Positions 20,464 to 32,066 are shown, counted from the stretch's first letter. The stretch is 64,000 nucleotides of DNA from Cyanidiococcus yangmingshanensis (GCA_013995675.1 VWRR01000003.1:186001-250000), one strand, 5' to 3'. The notes: a model not told the origin generated them from the letters alone. Made by a program: numbers and translations.

Positions 20464-22253
20464 GCGTTGCCGTAGCGCCGGTCCGGGTCGCTTCGCCGGA
20501 CTAGGCTCTCGCCAGACTCTCCTATTCCACTAACAATCGTACCGCGGTTGCAGTGCTATTCTTTGATAGACTGAAGAATCAAAACGAACCTTCGTGTGTC
20601 GGGAATGGAGGCGGCTGTTCCGTACGTCGCTCGCGTTCGAATAGCTCGCTCGTTCGTGCTCCATTTGAACCATACAATTCACACTCAAAGAGCAGTTGCC
20701 CTCCGGAACCAGACTACGTCAACGTTCCAAACGTATTCCAAACTAGCCCAGCCAGTAAGCCCGACGCAAGCTCAAGCGCTGTACCAAGACGTCAACGAGT
20801 TGCAATCCTGGAACATCGCCTCGCAACGAGACGCGTGGGCGAGCGACCGATTCGCGTCCCGCGCGCGGCATCCGCCGCCACTGTCGCTGAATGAGTGCAC
20901 GCATCGTCGACAAGCAGTTGGCCAAGGCATGCATGCAGGGGCTCGTTCAACGGCAGTGATAGGGTAGCGTAATCTGCACTTTGTATGAACAGCGAGAGAA
21001 AATGGTCCATGGGAAACGTCTAGAAGTCGCTAATCTACCGAGGGCATGTATGGGTTCGTGCAAGACTGAAGAAATATGCATGCTTGCTTCGATGGAAGGC
21101 TATTCGCTTCGGGTAGAGACAGGGGCCACGCGAGTCCTTGTGACACATGGGGTTTACGTGAAGACTTGGGTGCGCGCAGAGGATGCACCCACGCTGATCA
21201 AAAAAACCTGTATATAGGTGAATATCCTTAGGATGAATGATTCCTGGGTGGTGGCTCTCTCTGTAGATTCGGGTTTCGGGGAAAATTGTAAAACAAGTCT
21301 GTATTGCGTTTTTCAGCATTGTTATTCGTTGATGAAAACGTGTCCAATGACGACGAATCACTATGATATTCATGCAAGAGTGGCGTCGAGCGCTCCGAGA
21401 ACGCAGCTGGGTCCCGTCTCTCCGGCCGTGTGCGCCACTGGTCCAGGGCTGCGCACATCGGAGGGAAACGATTGCATGGACAATGCACCCAGAACGTTGT
21501 GCAGTTTCGAATCGAGCTTGATATCCAGGCTGCATGCGCTTGTTCAGCGATCATGTCCGCTCGATTCCATTCCACAACCTTGGCGTGCACGCACACCTGG
21601 CGAGTGTGTGTTGGGTGCGAATTTTGTCCAGGCACATGTCTAGAAAGTTGAATAGAGATCCCGGCTGACAAGAATCTGTACGAGAATACATGCTTTTCGA
21701 CCTAAATGGTTTCAAACATACCGATTCTCGTCTAAATGAGTATGTTTTGGACCAGATTCTGCAAGGACACACGAGGGTGTGCTTGGGACCCTCGCGCCTG
21801 AGATCGACGCATGTCCTTGATCCATACATAGACAATTTAGTTTGAAATTGTATCGATGGGCCAGCACCGATCACGTTGCTGCACAGCCGCGGAGCGACCG
21901 CGACGGCCTCGCGCTTTCGGCGACGACCCGTTGCCTACAGAGCACTTGTAGCCGCACTCAATGCCTTTCGCGACTGCGTTTATCGTATCATTGGAACTGA
22001 GCTCGAGCATTTCAAACGGGGGGAGTAGCTTCTCTCCAAATTCTCGACTCGGAGGTTCACGGGGCTTGGCGCGCCAGCGTTGTCGAGAAACGACTTGCTG
22101 GTGGCCAGCTCTGACGCGTAGACACCTACAACAGCGTCTCACTGAGTAGCCGCCGCTACGCGAAAAGCGCCAAGCCTGGTCTACACATGTTGATGACTCC
22201 GGAACGCTCGACTGCCTCGGACAGTGCTGCCGAGAAAACAAGTTCCTGAAGAA
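20464..22253. other. Divergent intergenic region of about 1.8 kb
   Basis: Apart from the weak candidate at 20605-20967, only short overlapping frames are seen. A frame at 21961-22149 (MPFATAFIVSL..., Ser-rich) could be a transit-peptide exon for trpB, but the link is unsupported. Confidence 0.4.
20605..20967 (+). CDS. Possible small hypothetical protein (120 residues)
   Basis: An ATG at 20605 opens a 120-codon frame. Its N-terminal 50 residues are Arg/Ser/Thr/His-rich without acidic residues, as in a mitochondrial presequence. They are followed by LYQDVNELQSWNIASQRD. No family is recognised, and chance openness is likely enough that this is only a candidate. Confidence 0.22.
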   Translation: MEAAVPYVARVRIARSFVLHLNHTIHTQRAVALRNQTTSTFQTYSKLAQPVSPTQAQALYQDVNELQSWNIASQRDAWASDRFASRARHPPPLSLNECTHRRQAVGQGMHAGARSTAVIG

Positions 22254-23554
22254 ATGCTGCGCGGTGAAAAAATCACTGATCTGCGTGGCCGCATCGGCCG
22301 TTACCGCTCGAATATCCCCGATGCTTGGGGCAAGTTTGGGCCTTTTGGCGGCAAGTTCGTCCCAGAGACGCTAATCTCTTGTCTGTCGCAACTGGAGGCA
22401 GCATATCCGGAGGCGATGAAGGATGCGGCCTTTCAGCAGGAGCTGAAACAACAGTTGCGTGATTTTGCCGGCCGGCCGACGCCGCTCTACTTTGCTGAAC
22501 GACTGACGGCGCACTTTGCGAGACCGGACGGATCGGGCATGCAGATTTACCTTAAACGAGAGGATCTTCTGCACACAGGTGCGCACAAGATCAACAACGC
22601 GCTTAGGACAGGTACTGCTCGCCCGTCGAATGGGGAAAACCCGAATCATCGCCGAGACTGGTGCTGGTCAGCACGGGGTCGCAACTGCCACTGTTTGCGC
22701 CCGCTTTGGTCTGCCTTGCGTTGTGTATATGGGCGCCCGAGATATGGAACGTCAGAAACTCAATGTTTTTCGAATGCGTCTGCTGGGCGCTGAAGTCCGT
22801 CCAGTGCACAGCGGCACCGCGACACTGAAGGATGCACTCTCGGATGCCATCCGAGACTGGGTCACGAATCCCGACACAACGCATTATATTGTAGGAAGCG
22901 TGGCTGGACCGCACCCGTATCCGGCGATGGTACGCGACTTTCACCGCGTCATCGGCGAGGAGGTCTACGAACAGGTCCAAGAGAAGCACTGGTCGTGGAC
23001 GGCTGCCGGATATTCTCGTGGCCTGCGTCGGCGGCGGCAGCAATGCAATTGGTCTATTCCGCCGCTTCGTAGATGAAGCTAGTGTTCGCCTGGTTGGGGT
23101 CGAAGCTGCAGGTCGTGGCCTCGACAGCAATGAACATGCGGCAACCCTGACCAAGGGCTCTGTCGGTGTCCTGCATGGAAGCATGTCCTACTTGCTGCAA
23201 GACTCAGACGGACAGATTCTGGAGGCGCACTCCATCAGCGCTGGCCTGGACTACCCCGGTGTAGGGCCCGAACACGCCTTCATGCGCGATACCGGCCGAG
23301 CTGAATACCTCTCTGTCACCGACGACGATGCCCTCGAGGCATTCCAGTTGGTTTCGGCGCTGGAAGGGATTCTCCCAGCACTCGAGACAAGCCATGCCTT
23401 TGCCGCTCTTCGCCAGATCGATCAAACGATTCCCCTTGGGGAGCGACCTATTGTAGTGGTCAACTGCTCTGGTCGTGGCGATAAAGACGTGAATACGGTG
23501 ATTCAGGCCCTCAAAGAGCGGAAGAGCTCGCTCGTTGACGATTTGGATGTATAA
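22254..23554 (+). CDS. trpB: Tryptophan synthase beta chain (two +1 frame breaks)
   Basis: Conserved blocks of TrpB run through three consecutive frames: [13 protein letters not shown], the PLP-lysine block [51 protein letters not shown], the PLP-phosphate loop [26 protein letters not shown] and [12 protein letters not shown]. The first break falls inside the invariant NNALGQ, where CTT-A-GGA-CAG has one extra base (22605). The second lies before [12 protein letters not shown] (about 22990-23000). No residues are missing at the first break. The enzyme condenses indole and serine to tryptophan, normally with TrpA. In red algae TrpA is commonly plastid-encoded, so this nuclear product should be plastid-imported. 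No transit peptide is visible downstream of the first in-frame ATG (22254). Confidence 0.95.
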
Positions 23555-23746
23555 AGCAATGTCAGTCGAAGCGAACACGATTCTAGTGTGCGCGTTGGCT
23601 TTTGCAAAGGCGGTGGTTGCCTTGCGTCTGTCGGAGACGCTAGAAGGCATTGGCTGCTGGCCCGCCCAGCGTAGCGTCCTCGGTGCCCGTGCGGACGCCC
23701 TCTAGGTTTGGACAGTACTTGTTGAAAAACAGCGTCCGTGAATGGT

Positions 23747-23953
23747 ATGATGTCGACAGAGTCGATAAAACGCGTTACTGAAACTGCGCCGTTGCTCCTC
23801 ACCCCAGCGATCTGGATGGGTTTCCTGACCGCGCTCTTGTTGTTGGGGATCCTCTTGCCGGGACTGGTTTGCCTGCTACGTGTGCAGACGCCAACAAGCT
23901 TCAACGCCAGTACGGAGAGCGTCATGGCTCGACATCGAAAAAAAACCAACTGA
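23747..23953 (+). CDS. Small one-TM protein like the C-terminus of V-ATPase accessory proteins Ac45/Voa1
   Basis: A 68-residue frame begins MMSTESIKRVTE and contains LTPAIWMGFLTALLLLGILL followed by PGLVCLLRVQTPTSFNA. The pattern P-x-I-W-M-G-x-L-T-x-L plus a downstream Q/K-T-x-x-x-F resembles the single membrane segment and tail of ATP6AP1 (FFSPGIWMGLLTSLF...). That protein and yeast Voa1 sit in the V0 sector during V-ATPase assembly. The large lumenal domain of those proteins is absent. A run of eight A at 23938-23945 precedes the stop. Skipping one base there would extend the frame to 24194 with a hydrophilic tail. The call is family-pattern recognition only. Confidence 0.42.
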   Translation: MMSTESIKRVTETAPLLLTPAIWMGFLTALLLLGILLPGLVCLLRVQTPTSFNASTESVMARHRKKTN

Positions 23954-24357
23954 CGACATTGTTTCGTATTTGGAGGTCGCTGCGTCCCGGTTTTTATCCC
24001 GCGCAAGCACGCGTTACGGAGAAACAGTGCTGAGCGGAAGAAAACGCTCACTTTTGGATAGATGTTTGTCAGATGATATTGATACGCAAGCCGTAGATGA
24101 CGCGTCTTGCACACTGCCTCGACTTTCGGAGCAGGCACCGCAAGGGAGAGACCTGAAGCGCTGGCAGTTTCAAGCACTTTTCACCAAGGTTTGATGATGC
24201 CTCGGGGTCTCATGGGGAGGTTCCTACTCTTAGCACGTGCCGGATAACTGAGCCGTTTCTCAGGATACCCAGAGCCTATTAAGTGGAGGTTTCTACTCTT
24301 CGACACTCCGTTCGTTGAGAAGCGAAGGTCTTCATGGATCAGCAGTCGAACACTGAC
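23954..24357. other. Spacer between convergent genes
   Basis: It contains two near-identical 16-mers, GGAGGTTCCTACTCTT (24216-24231) and GGAGGTTTCTACTCTT (24285-24300), 69 bp apart. If the upstream small gene is frame-extended, its tail covers 23954-24194. Confidence 0.45.
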
Positions 24358-27300
24358 TTAAAAGGCCGCCAGTGACCAGGATGCTAGTTGGTTCAAGTCC
24401 TCCAACATCTGATCCAACGCTGGACTAGTGACATTCACCAAGAGCGCTTTCAACGTGCCGAGCAGTCGAGGTGTCTGGTCCAGATGGATACGCAGAAGCT
24501 CCTGGATGAGGTCCTTGCGCTCTTTGAGCCAACCATTGTTGAAGAGCGCTTGCCTCCGTCGTATCCCCTTCCGAGCCAGCAACTCGGGTCTCTGACCGAT
24601 ACCGGTTAAGCATCTGGGCGAGGCAATCCAGTACCACCACAAGCAAGCGTTTCAGACCTTGTCGATACATCTGAAGCATCTGCTGTGCCTGCGCGAGCTG
24701 CGACTGGTAGTGTTCAACATCACGCTCGGTCGCTCGGGAGACGGCAAGTAGTAGAGCCTGGACAGTCACGTTGTGTCCAGCGCAGGCGAGAAACGAACTG
24801 GTTCTGAAAGAATCTTGTGGCTTCGAAAGGGAAACGCAAGTTGCTCAGATCACTGTAGGTCAAGTCATCAGGTGTGGGATACGTGGCCATCAGTTGTCGA
24901 AACGCAGTGGCCACCGCAGTGGCTCGGTCGAGAATATCAGCAGCACATAATGCGTTCAGTGTTAAAAGAGCGTTCTGATGCGACTGACGCCAGGTCTGTA
25001 GCACAATCGTGGCCAGCATGGTACCAGCAGCAGCCGCTCCTTGCTCATCACGGAGGTGGCGAAGGACCCCACCCCAGTTCTCGACCATCGTGGCGAAGAA
25101 ACTGGGCGCCTCATGACCACCACGAAGCATAGAACGGAGATAGACAGCGGCTCGTTGTTCTTTCGGTACGTGCTCGTTCAGATACGGTACAACGTCGTAG
25201 GTCGACTCCGCGAGACGTTTCGCCAGTCCCACTTCGACTGGCCTCGGGAACGGATTCTAATGGGGCACCAGCGTGTTCGTTCGGGCGAACCGTGATGAAG
25301 TCCCAGCAGGGTTCTGGTCTCGGCACCAGCAACCGATGGAACTCGCTTGGAATTGCTTCTTGGATTCGTTCGCGATAGGAGAGACGCACGGCATATTCAA
25401 GCATGCTTGTAATGAGCGCTGCAGAGTGCACGTCGGACAGAAGCGGAATCCAGGCATCCCAATTCCATTCCCATTGAAAATGGGACAAGTGGAACGCGAG
25501 CCATGCTGCAATCCGATCCATCACTTCCGTATCGAGTCTTCGGGCCTCTCTAATGAGTGCCTCAACCGCTTGGAGCAGGTAGATGGCCGTCTGCGGGTCG
25601 CCGCCACGACAGAGCTCCACGAGCACTGCCGCGTAGAAAAGCAGTGGATTACGTGATCGCGGCAATTCCAGCATGCCATTCAGCAAGGTCTCTACGAGAA
25701 CAACCTGGTGATCTGTGGAAGAGAGGCCTGGAGTAGGACGCCGAAGCATTCGAACGCAGAGGTGACGATCCGCCAGGAAAGCGTCCAGCATATCGGTGAG
25801 ACGCTCCACGGCCAAGAAACGTTCCATGAATGGGATCGAACCGTGCATGGAACCGGGTTCCGTTTCAGCGGGTTCGATCTCTGGCGAACCTACGTCTCGG
25901 TTCGTTCCTAACGCGCTGGCGACAGACAACAATTCCACTTTGGTGATGTGAAGACGCATGGACGGCACCGGATAACGGGCATCCACGCTATGTCGCGGTA
26001 CCGAGGGTGTATTCAGACTCAGTCGGAGGCCGGCTTTGCGAATATGTGTATCCCAAAAGAGGAGATAGTACTGCGGCAGGAGCGTGCTATGCCAGGCTCG
26101 GGCTCGGAGTTGACGACATCCCGCCAGCAATTCATGCAAGCGCCGAGCGACGTGCACTGACGCACTGCTCGGCTCCATTGTTGACATGGATGTGTTGCTA
26201 CCCGTTTTCACAGGACTAAATAGGCGTTCCATACACGCACACTCTCGAGTAACGGATTCTGGAGAGCGAGAGGTGCCGGCAAAACGCTCTGCAGCGTGGA
26301 GAATGGCATCGACCTGGTCCGCAGCGACTCGCTCAGCTTCGCGTCCGCAGTGTAAGAGGCCCTCGAGGGCGAGCTCGACCAACGCCTGTGAGCGACTCAA
26401 CGGTGCCTTATCATGGTCTGCTCCAAACAAAGCCGTCTCGGTGAGCAAATCATGGAGAATGTGACGAACAAACCATTCCGAGTCGATGAGATGGGCATTG
26501 GCGAGTTCAGCCAGGAAACGCAACGTCCGTCGCGCTTGCAGGACCGGCGGCAGGTTCCGAAAACTCGTCGTTGTCGCAGTCGCTTGGGCTTTGGAAGCCG
26601 TTGATACCATCAACAACTCCTCAGCAAGGGGTGCGCCAGTGGTCATATGACGCAGCGCCCCACAGAAGAGCCCCAAGACCGTCTCAGCAACCTGTCGAGC
26701 CAAGCGCTGGCAGAATGAATCCAGTCTAGTAATCATATCAGGATTCGTTCCAGACTCCGCCTCATCCGATCGATCTGGATAGACCAAAAGGGCCAAGAAG
26801 AGGGCGAAGATGTCGCTCTTGTAACTAAGCTCTGTTCCGCAGCGCACAAGGACAGGTAGTAGCGGATTGGGAGGTACCAAAGGAGCTTCGCCTGTGGCGA
26901 AGACTCCCATTTGGGCTCGATGCATATAGTCTTCCTCGCAGGCAATGGCATCCATCAGGATAGGAGCCGGAGAGGCTCGTAGCGCCCGAGCCCAGAGTGC
27001 CACCTGGAAGGCAACAGAGCCGATCCAGGCCTCAGGACTCGATGCTTCCAGAAAGCGCAACAACTCTGCAGCACTCGTGGCTGGCTGCTCGCTGGCCTCA
27101 AGACGCACCCGTTTCTCTCGATGACCCTGAGGAGTCGCTGGCTCTGAGGAATCACCCGTTTGATCACCCGAGTCGAGTCCGCTCTGAGACGCTCGCCGGT
27201 TGATCTCTGCAGCATATTGTTGTACAGCCTCTCGAACCTCCTCTAGTGTCGGTAGAGGAGGAACTATTTGCATATCCTGATCGGCTCCTGCATCGTACCA

Positions 27301-27468
27301 CTGTTGGCGAGCTTTTCGCTCGTAGTCTCCGTAAAACTCAGCGACTGCCTTGTGATCCGCAGACAGTTGCAGCAAATACTGATCGCCGAGACGAGCGACA
27401 CGGCTTGTGACAAGCTGCCAGCTCCGCGCCGCGTACCTCTGTCTACCCGCTTGTGCTTGACCAGTCAT
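24358..27468 (-). CDS. Nuclear cap-binding complex large subunit CBP80/NCBP1 (three +1 frame breaks)
   Basis: A MIF4G-type helical-repeat protein of about 1000 residues. Recognition rests on IAAWLAFHLSHFQWEWNWDA, matching the CBP80 block AWLANHLSNFQFKWSWDDW, followed by LEYAVRLSYRERIQEAIP and, after the first break, LAKRLAESTYDVVPYL (a MIF4G-like module start). Downstream come MVENWGGVLRHL and a long coiled region, EHYQSQLAQAQQMLQMYRQG, as in the CBP80 C-terminus. Frame changes lie at about 25246 (CCC-G), 24791 (T/A run) and somewhere in 24545-24600. Each needs one base skipped, and each is followed by sequence matching the expected continuation. CBP80 with CBP20 binds the m7G cap of nuclear transcripts and promotes splicing, 3' processing and export. 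The ATG at 27468 (MTGQAQAGRQ) is preferred to the longer frame. Confidence 0.8.
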
Positions 27469-27858
27469 GAAAACTGAAACGTTCCGGCCAGGAACGAGTA
27501 CAGCTGGGGCGCAGACCAACACCAACTAGGAGAACGACAGGAGAGCGGCCTCGAAGGGTCCCAAAGCCCATACGCCTCTCAGATCTGAACAGGATTTCGT
27601 CAAGGCAGCTTCAGATTCTGTAGATAGATCAACCTCTTGCACTCAACTGAGTCGGCTAGGGTATTCTTCAAGAGCGTAGAGGACAATCGACGTCCTCCTG
27701 GTCGTCTCGTTGGAGAGGTCGCAGCCAGCAGCGTCGAGTGGTGGCCTCCGGCACCCTCCGATCCGACCCGGCCAATCCTTCCTACTTGTGCGCTCTGTCG
27801 CTGGTCCGCAACTGATTCTCGTCCTGAAGCGACATCCAGGGAAACTGCCTTCAAGGTG
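27469..27858. other. Divergent intergenic region
   Basis: This 390-bp spacer lies between the CBP80 and CbbY-type start codons. It presumably holds both promoters; nothing specific is recognised. Confidence 0.5.
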
Positions 27859-28788
27859 ATGAAGTTTCCCATGATTGCGTTCGTATCGTTGCCTACTACG
27901 AGACGTCATGAGAAGCAGAGACATCTTTGCTGTCAGTCAAGGTCATCACGAGTGAATTGGGTGACGCAGGCTCGCGAGCGCTCGTGCTGGCCGCGAGTCG
28001 TCTCGAGCGGACCAGGTGCGCTGCTGGCGAGTGTGCTGCCACTGACCCGAGCGATTCTCTTCGATTGTGATGGTGTTTTGGCGGACACGGAACGAGACGG
28101 TCATCGCGTTGCGTTTAATCGAGCTTTTCGGGAGTTTCGGCTCGACGAAGAAAAGGCCAACTGGGACGTTAATCTCTACGGACAGCTGCTGGAGGTCGGA
28201 GGTGGCAAAGAACGTATGACGGCTCACTTTAATGAGGTCGGTTGGCCTGATACAGCACGCACACCTGATGAACAACGCGACTTGGTGCAGCGACTGCATA
28301 AACGGAAGACTGAAATCTTTATGCAGATGGTTGAAGCTGGTGAAATCCCCCTTCGGGTTGGTGTTGCGAGTCTTATTGGACGGGCGTTTGAGCGTTCCGA
28401 AATGCGCATTGCTGTCTGTAGTACCTCGAACGAACAGGCCGTGCAGGCGATTGTGAATCTCATGGGGTCGGAGATTGCCTCCAAGGTGCGCGTTTTTGCT
28501 GGCGACATGGTTCCGCGAAAGAAGCCAGCTCCTGACATTTACCTCTTGGCCATGGAGCGGATGAAACTGGACCCCGATCACACGGTGGTGATCGAGGACT
28601 CTGCGATTGGCTTGCAAGCGGCCAAAGCGGCAGGTTTAGCGTGTCTGGTGACCAAAAGCGCGTACACTCGTTTCGAGTCCTTCGATCAGGCCGATGCTGT
28701 GACTGACGCACTCCCACGAGATGGTGCTGAAGCGATTCGTATGCTCGATCAGCTACTGGCAGCACGAAGAGCGGCAACTCGGCTCTAA
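27859..28788 (+). CDS. CbbY-type HAD-superfamily sugar-bisphosphate phosphatase
   Basis: 309 residues. HAD motif I is AILFDCDGVLADTE (Asp nucleophile about 69, acid/base Asp about 71), motif II is AVCSTSNEQA (Ser/Thr), motif III Lys is in PRKKPAPDIYLLA, and motif IV is VIEDSAIGLQAA. The helical cap begins after motif I (HRVAFNRAFREF). The pattern is that of CbbY, which dephosphorylates xylulose-1,5-bisphosphate, a Rubisco inhibitor, in red-type photosynthetic lineages and plastids. The N-terminus MKFPMIAFVSLP with Ser/Arg-rich sequence and a Phe close to the start resembles red-algal transit peptides, so a plastid stroma location is inferred. A longer in-frame extension to 27637 is less likely. 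Other beta-PGM-like HAD phosphatases remain possible. Confidence 0.82.
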   Translation: MKFPMIAFVSLPTTRRHEKQRHLCCQSRSSRVNWVTQARERSCWPRVVSSGPGALLASVLPLTRAILFDCDGVLADTERDGHRVAFNRAFREFRLDEEKANWDVNLYGQLLEVGGGKERMTAHFNEVGWPDTARTPDEQRDLVQRLHKRKTEIFMQMVEAGEIPLRVGVASLIGRAFERSEMRIAVCSTSNEQAVQAIVNLMGSEIASKVRVFAGDMVPRKKPAPDIYLLAMERMKLDPDHTVVIEDSAIGLQAAKAAGLACLVTKSAYTRFESFDQADAVTDALPRDGAEAIRMLDQLLAARRAATRL

Positions 28789-29418
28789 ACAAAGCAGATC
28801 ATGCGGCGAGAGGGCGCATGAGCCGGAGCCGTATCCGAGTGCCGTCGATTTGTTCTTCATATGGAGCAGTAGGGTTCCAGTGTCTGAACGCAGCAGATGG
28901 AGTTGCGTTCAACGCTCCACCCAGTCAGGCAGCACGTCCTGCGTAAAGAACATCAGCGCTTTTGTTCTCTGCGAACGTTTCGGAAATAACGTGTTGTCTG
29001 ATGCGCTTGAACAGACTAGGAACAAGTGCGTTTTCAACATTATCTTGTCTGTTCTTCCATCACCAACTACCCGAAAACTGTAAAGTTTTGATACTAGCGT
29101 CAAAGCTAATCGGTCGCTTGGACAAGTAGAGAACGCTGAACGAACACCGAATACGATCCTTGCATATTTCAACGTTTCCCAAAAACTGCTCCGGAAGAAC
29201 GCCTAAAGCCACAGTTACCAAATAATCCAACACTTTACATACCCTAGCTCCATCGTCGCTTTAGAAAGGAGCTGATTAACCGTTCATCAAGTTGCCCCAA
29301 TGAATAGATTCGACGGCAAACCGTCACGGTCTGCTGCGGAGATGGACAAGCGCGTCGCATGCGTTGCTGAACCGACGAAGCGTTCTACGGACCTCGTGTT
29401 GCGGTGGGTCGCCTAATC
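28789..29418. other. Intergenic
   Basis: About 630 bp, AT-richer between 29000 and 29290. No gene is seen; it presumably includes the RPT2 promoter. Confidence 0.5.
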
Positions 29419-30757
29419 ATGGGTAACGGGCAGTCTCTTCCTCCAGGAAGCGGTCCTGGTGGAAAGAGAGGCAATCGACTGGATAAGGGTGAAAAGAAAA
29501 AGCGGTTTGACGTGGCTCCTGGCTCAACTCGCTTTGGTCGAAAGCGAAAGCGTCGAGGACCAGCTGCGCTGCAACGTTTGCCCGCCATCAATCCAGCCGT
29601 CAAGTGCAAACTGCGCTTGTTACGACTGGAACGTCTGAAGGACTGTCTGCTTCTAGAAGAGGAGTACATCACCAATGCGATTTTGAATAAACCTCTCGTG
29701 GAACGGGTGGAAGAGGATCGCGCCAAAGTAGAGGCGCTTCGGGGTACCCCCTTGGGTGTTGGCACGCTCGAGGAGATCATCGATGACAATCACGCGATTG
29801 TCTCCTCAGCAATGGGACCGGAATATTATGTGAATGTCTGTTCTTTTGTTGACCATGAACAGATGGAACCCGGTTGTTCGGTACTGCTTCACAATAAGGT
29901 ATTGTCGGTGGTTGGTGTGCTCGCAGAGGACACCGATCCCTCAGTCTCTGTCATGAAAGTGGAGAAAGGCACCACCAGAGACCTATGCCGACGTTGGTGG
30001 TCTCGATCAACAGATTCAGGAGATCAAAGAAGCAGTAGAACTTCCCCTGACGCATCCAGAGCTCTACGAGGATATCGGTATCCAGCCACCCAAGGGGGTG
30101 ATTCTCTATGGCGAACCTGGAACTGGGAAGACGCTTTTGGCCAAGGCCGTAGCGAACTCCACGTCAGCAACGTTCTTGCGTCTAACTGGAAGCGAGCTAA
30201 TTCAGAAACACTTGGGTGATGGACCAAAACTGGTCCGAGAACTCTTCCGCATCGCTGATGAGAACGCTCCTTCGATTGTCTTCATCGATGAGATCGATGC
30301 CATTGGTACGAAACGGTACGATGCAACGTCGAGTGGTGAACGCGAAATCCAGCGCACGATGCTTGAGCTTTTAAATCAGTTGGATGGATTCGAGGCACGT
30401 CATGATGTGAAAGTCATTCTGGCCACGAATAAGATCGAGACTTTGGATCCAGCGCTGCTTCGACCAGGCCGAGTGGACCGCAAAATTGAATTCCCACTCC
30501 CCGACGAGAAGACACGGCGGAGGATCTTTGCAATTCACACCGGTCGAATGAGTCTCGCTCCGGACGTGAACCCCGAGGAGTTTGTGATGACAAAGGATCC
30601 GCTCAGCGGGGCAGACATCAAGGCCATCTGTACCGAGGCAGGTATGTCGGCGCTGCGTGAACGACGCATGAAGGTGACCCAAGAGGATTTTCGCAAAGCG
30701 AAAGAAAGCGTACTCTACAAGAAACAGCAAGGTGCTCCCGATAGCCTCTATTTGTAA
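29419..30757 (+). CDS. RPT2: 26S proteasome regulatory ATPase RPT2/PSMC1 (one +1 frame break)
   Basis: The protein begins [10 protein letters not shown], keeping the N-terminal Gly that is myristoylated in Rpt2. Then come a Lys/Arg-rich segment, the coiled coil, the OB-domain sequence [20 protein letters not shown] and [18 protein letters not shown]. The AAA domain has Walker A GEPGTGKT, Walker [12 protein letters not shown], second-region [20 protein letters not shown], and the sensor region [20 protein letters not shown]. The C-terminal SLYL fits the HbYX motif that opens the 20S gate. Between VEK and [10 protein letters not shown] the frame changes by one base (GAGAAA-G-GCACCACC, about 29968). 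The flanks match the family exactly (VEKAPxETYADIGG), so nothing is lost except the extra base. Rpt2 unfolds substrates in the 19S base, in the cytosol and nucleus. Confidence 0.97.
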
Positions 30758-32066
30758 ACGACGACCGTTTGAGACGCGATCCTTGTGGCCACGTCTAGCA
30801 GTATCGGAAGCTCTCGTACGCAACAATCGTCATTTGAGCCCATGAAGGAACCGAGTCGAGTACCCGGGCCGCTTTACTCAGAAGCACTGATCTGTGCATG
30901 TCGAAGTTGCCTGCGTCTACCGAAACGGAGGCTGCTTTGAACCTGAAACTCTCTTCTCGATCCCTCTCGCTGTCTCCGGCGACGTGGTTGATGGCATTTG
31001 GAGCGCAATCTGCGGACCGAGGAGGTCACCACGCTTCACACAACTTTTCCGCTACGAGCCTGAAAATGCTTCTCGGAGCATGAACGTGCACCGCCAATGG
31101 TCATGCACGACGGCATTTGGATCGGAACAAACGAAACAAGCACCACAGGAGTGCACAGGTGGAGGAGCGAGCGCTTCGGCGACAGAGTCCATACGCCATA
31201 CCGTCCATCGAAAAGACCCATACCCGGAACGAAACGAACCAAGTCGTCGTGTGCTGCACCGTCATCCCATGAAAGGAACGTCCGCGGAATACCGTGCTAC
31301 GATGCTGGAATCCTCGGACTCTTGTATTTTACGCGATCTCAACGTGTCCCTGTTCCGAGACAAGTCCGACTGACGTGATTCAAGGCGAACACAGACGCGA
31401 AAGAGCATTCCACTTAAAGGAGCCTTTGCAACCAATCTCTAGACTTGGGCATACTCAATGAACTTTGGAAAAGACTTTCCTTATCGATTAGAGGGCGACG
31501 ATAAGCCCTTTCCGAGGCGACTCGGAAACGCGCTCGTACCGATCCACGAATCAAAGTGCTTCAAGTCGGAATATACCAACTTTTAAACACTCTTTTAGAC
31601 CTTGCGAACGTGGACTGTCGAAGCATCGACTGGGACATACCATTCCCATCCTAGTTTTGGAGTCTAGCGGCGCAAGCACCGTTCGTCGCGAGTGCAAACC
31701 CCCAACGAGTCACGCGCCCAGACCAAAGTTGATAGGAACCTTAGACACGACTCGAGTCGCACGATCCAGAGCATCTTTTAAAAAGTGCAACATCAACATA
31801 CCTCTAGCCGGACGATCCGTCGATGATGTGGCAGCGAAACCGAGTCGTTACCCAGAACAAGTCGTTGACGCACAGCGCAGTGCGAGACGTCAGCCATTCG
31901 TTGCGACCGGAACCCGAACCCGAATGGGTTGTCTTTCAGAACCAACGTTCACGTGCTGAACGGAACGCTTTTCGGGTTACTGGTTCTTCTTTCTACCCTT
32001 GGAACAGGAAGCTGTCCAGTGACGATTCGCTTGTGTAAAAAAGCCTTTTGGTGTTGAGACAGTCGA
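30758..32066. other. Intergenic, about 1.3 kb
   Basis: One 160-codon open stretch (30894-31373, +) lacks an ATG at its start and matches no family I know; it is not called. The remainder shows nothing. Confidence 0.4.

Noticed and set aside
24388-24402. GGTTCAAGTCC resembling a tRNA B-box
   Set aside because: It lies inside the CBP80 C-terminal coding sequence and has no A-box or acceptor pairing around it.
30894-31373. 160-codon open stretch between RPT2 and NDUFV1
   Set aside because: No ATG at its start and no recognisable motif.
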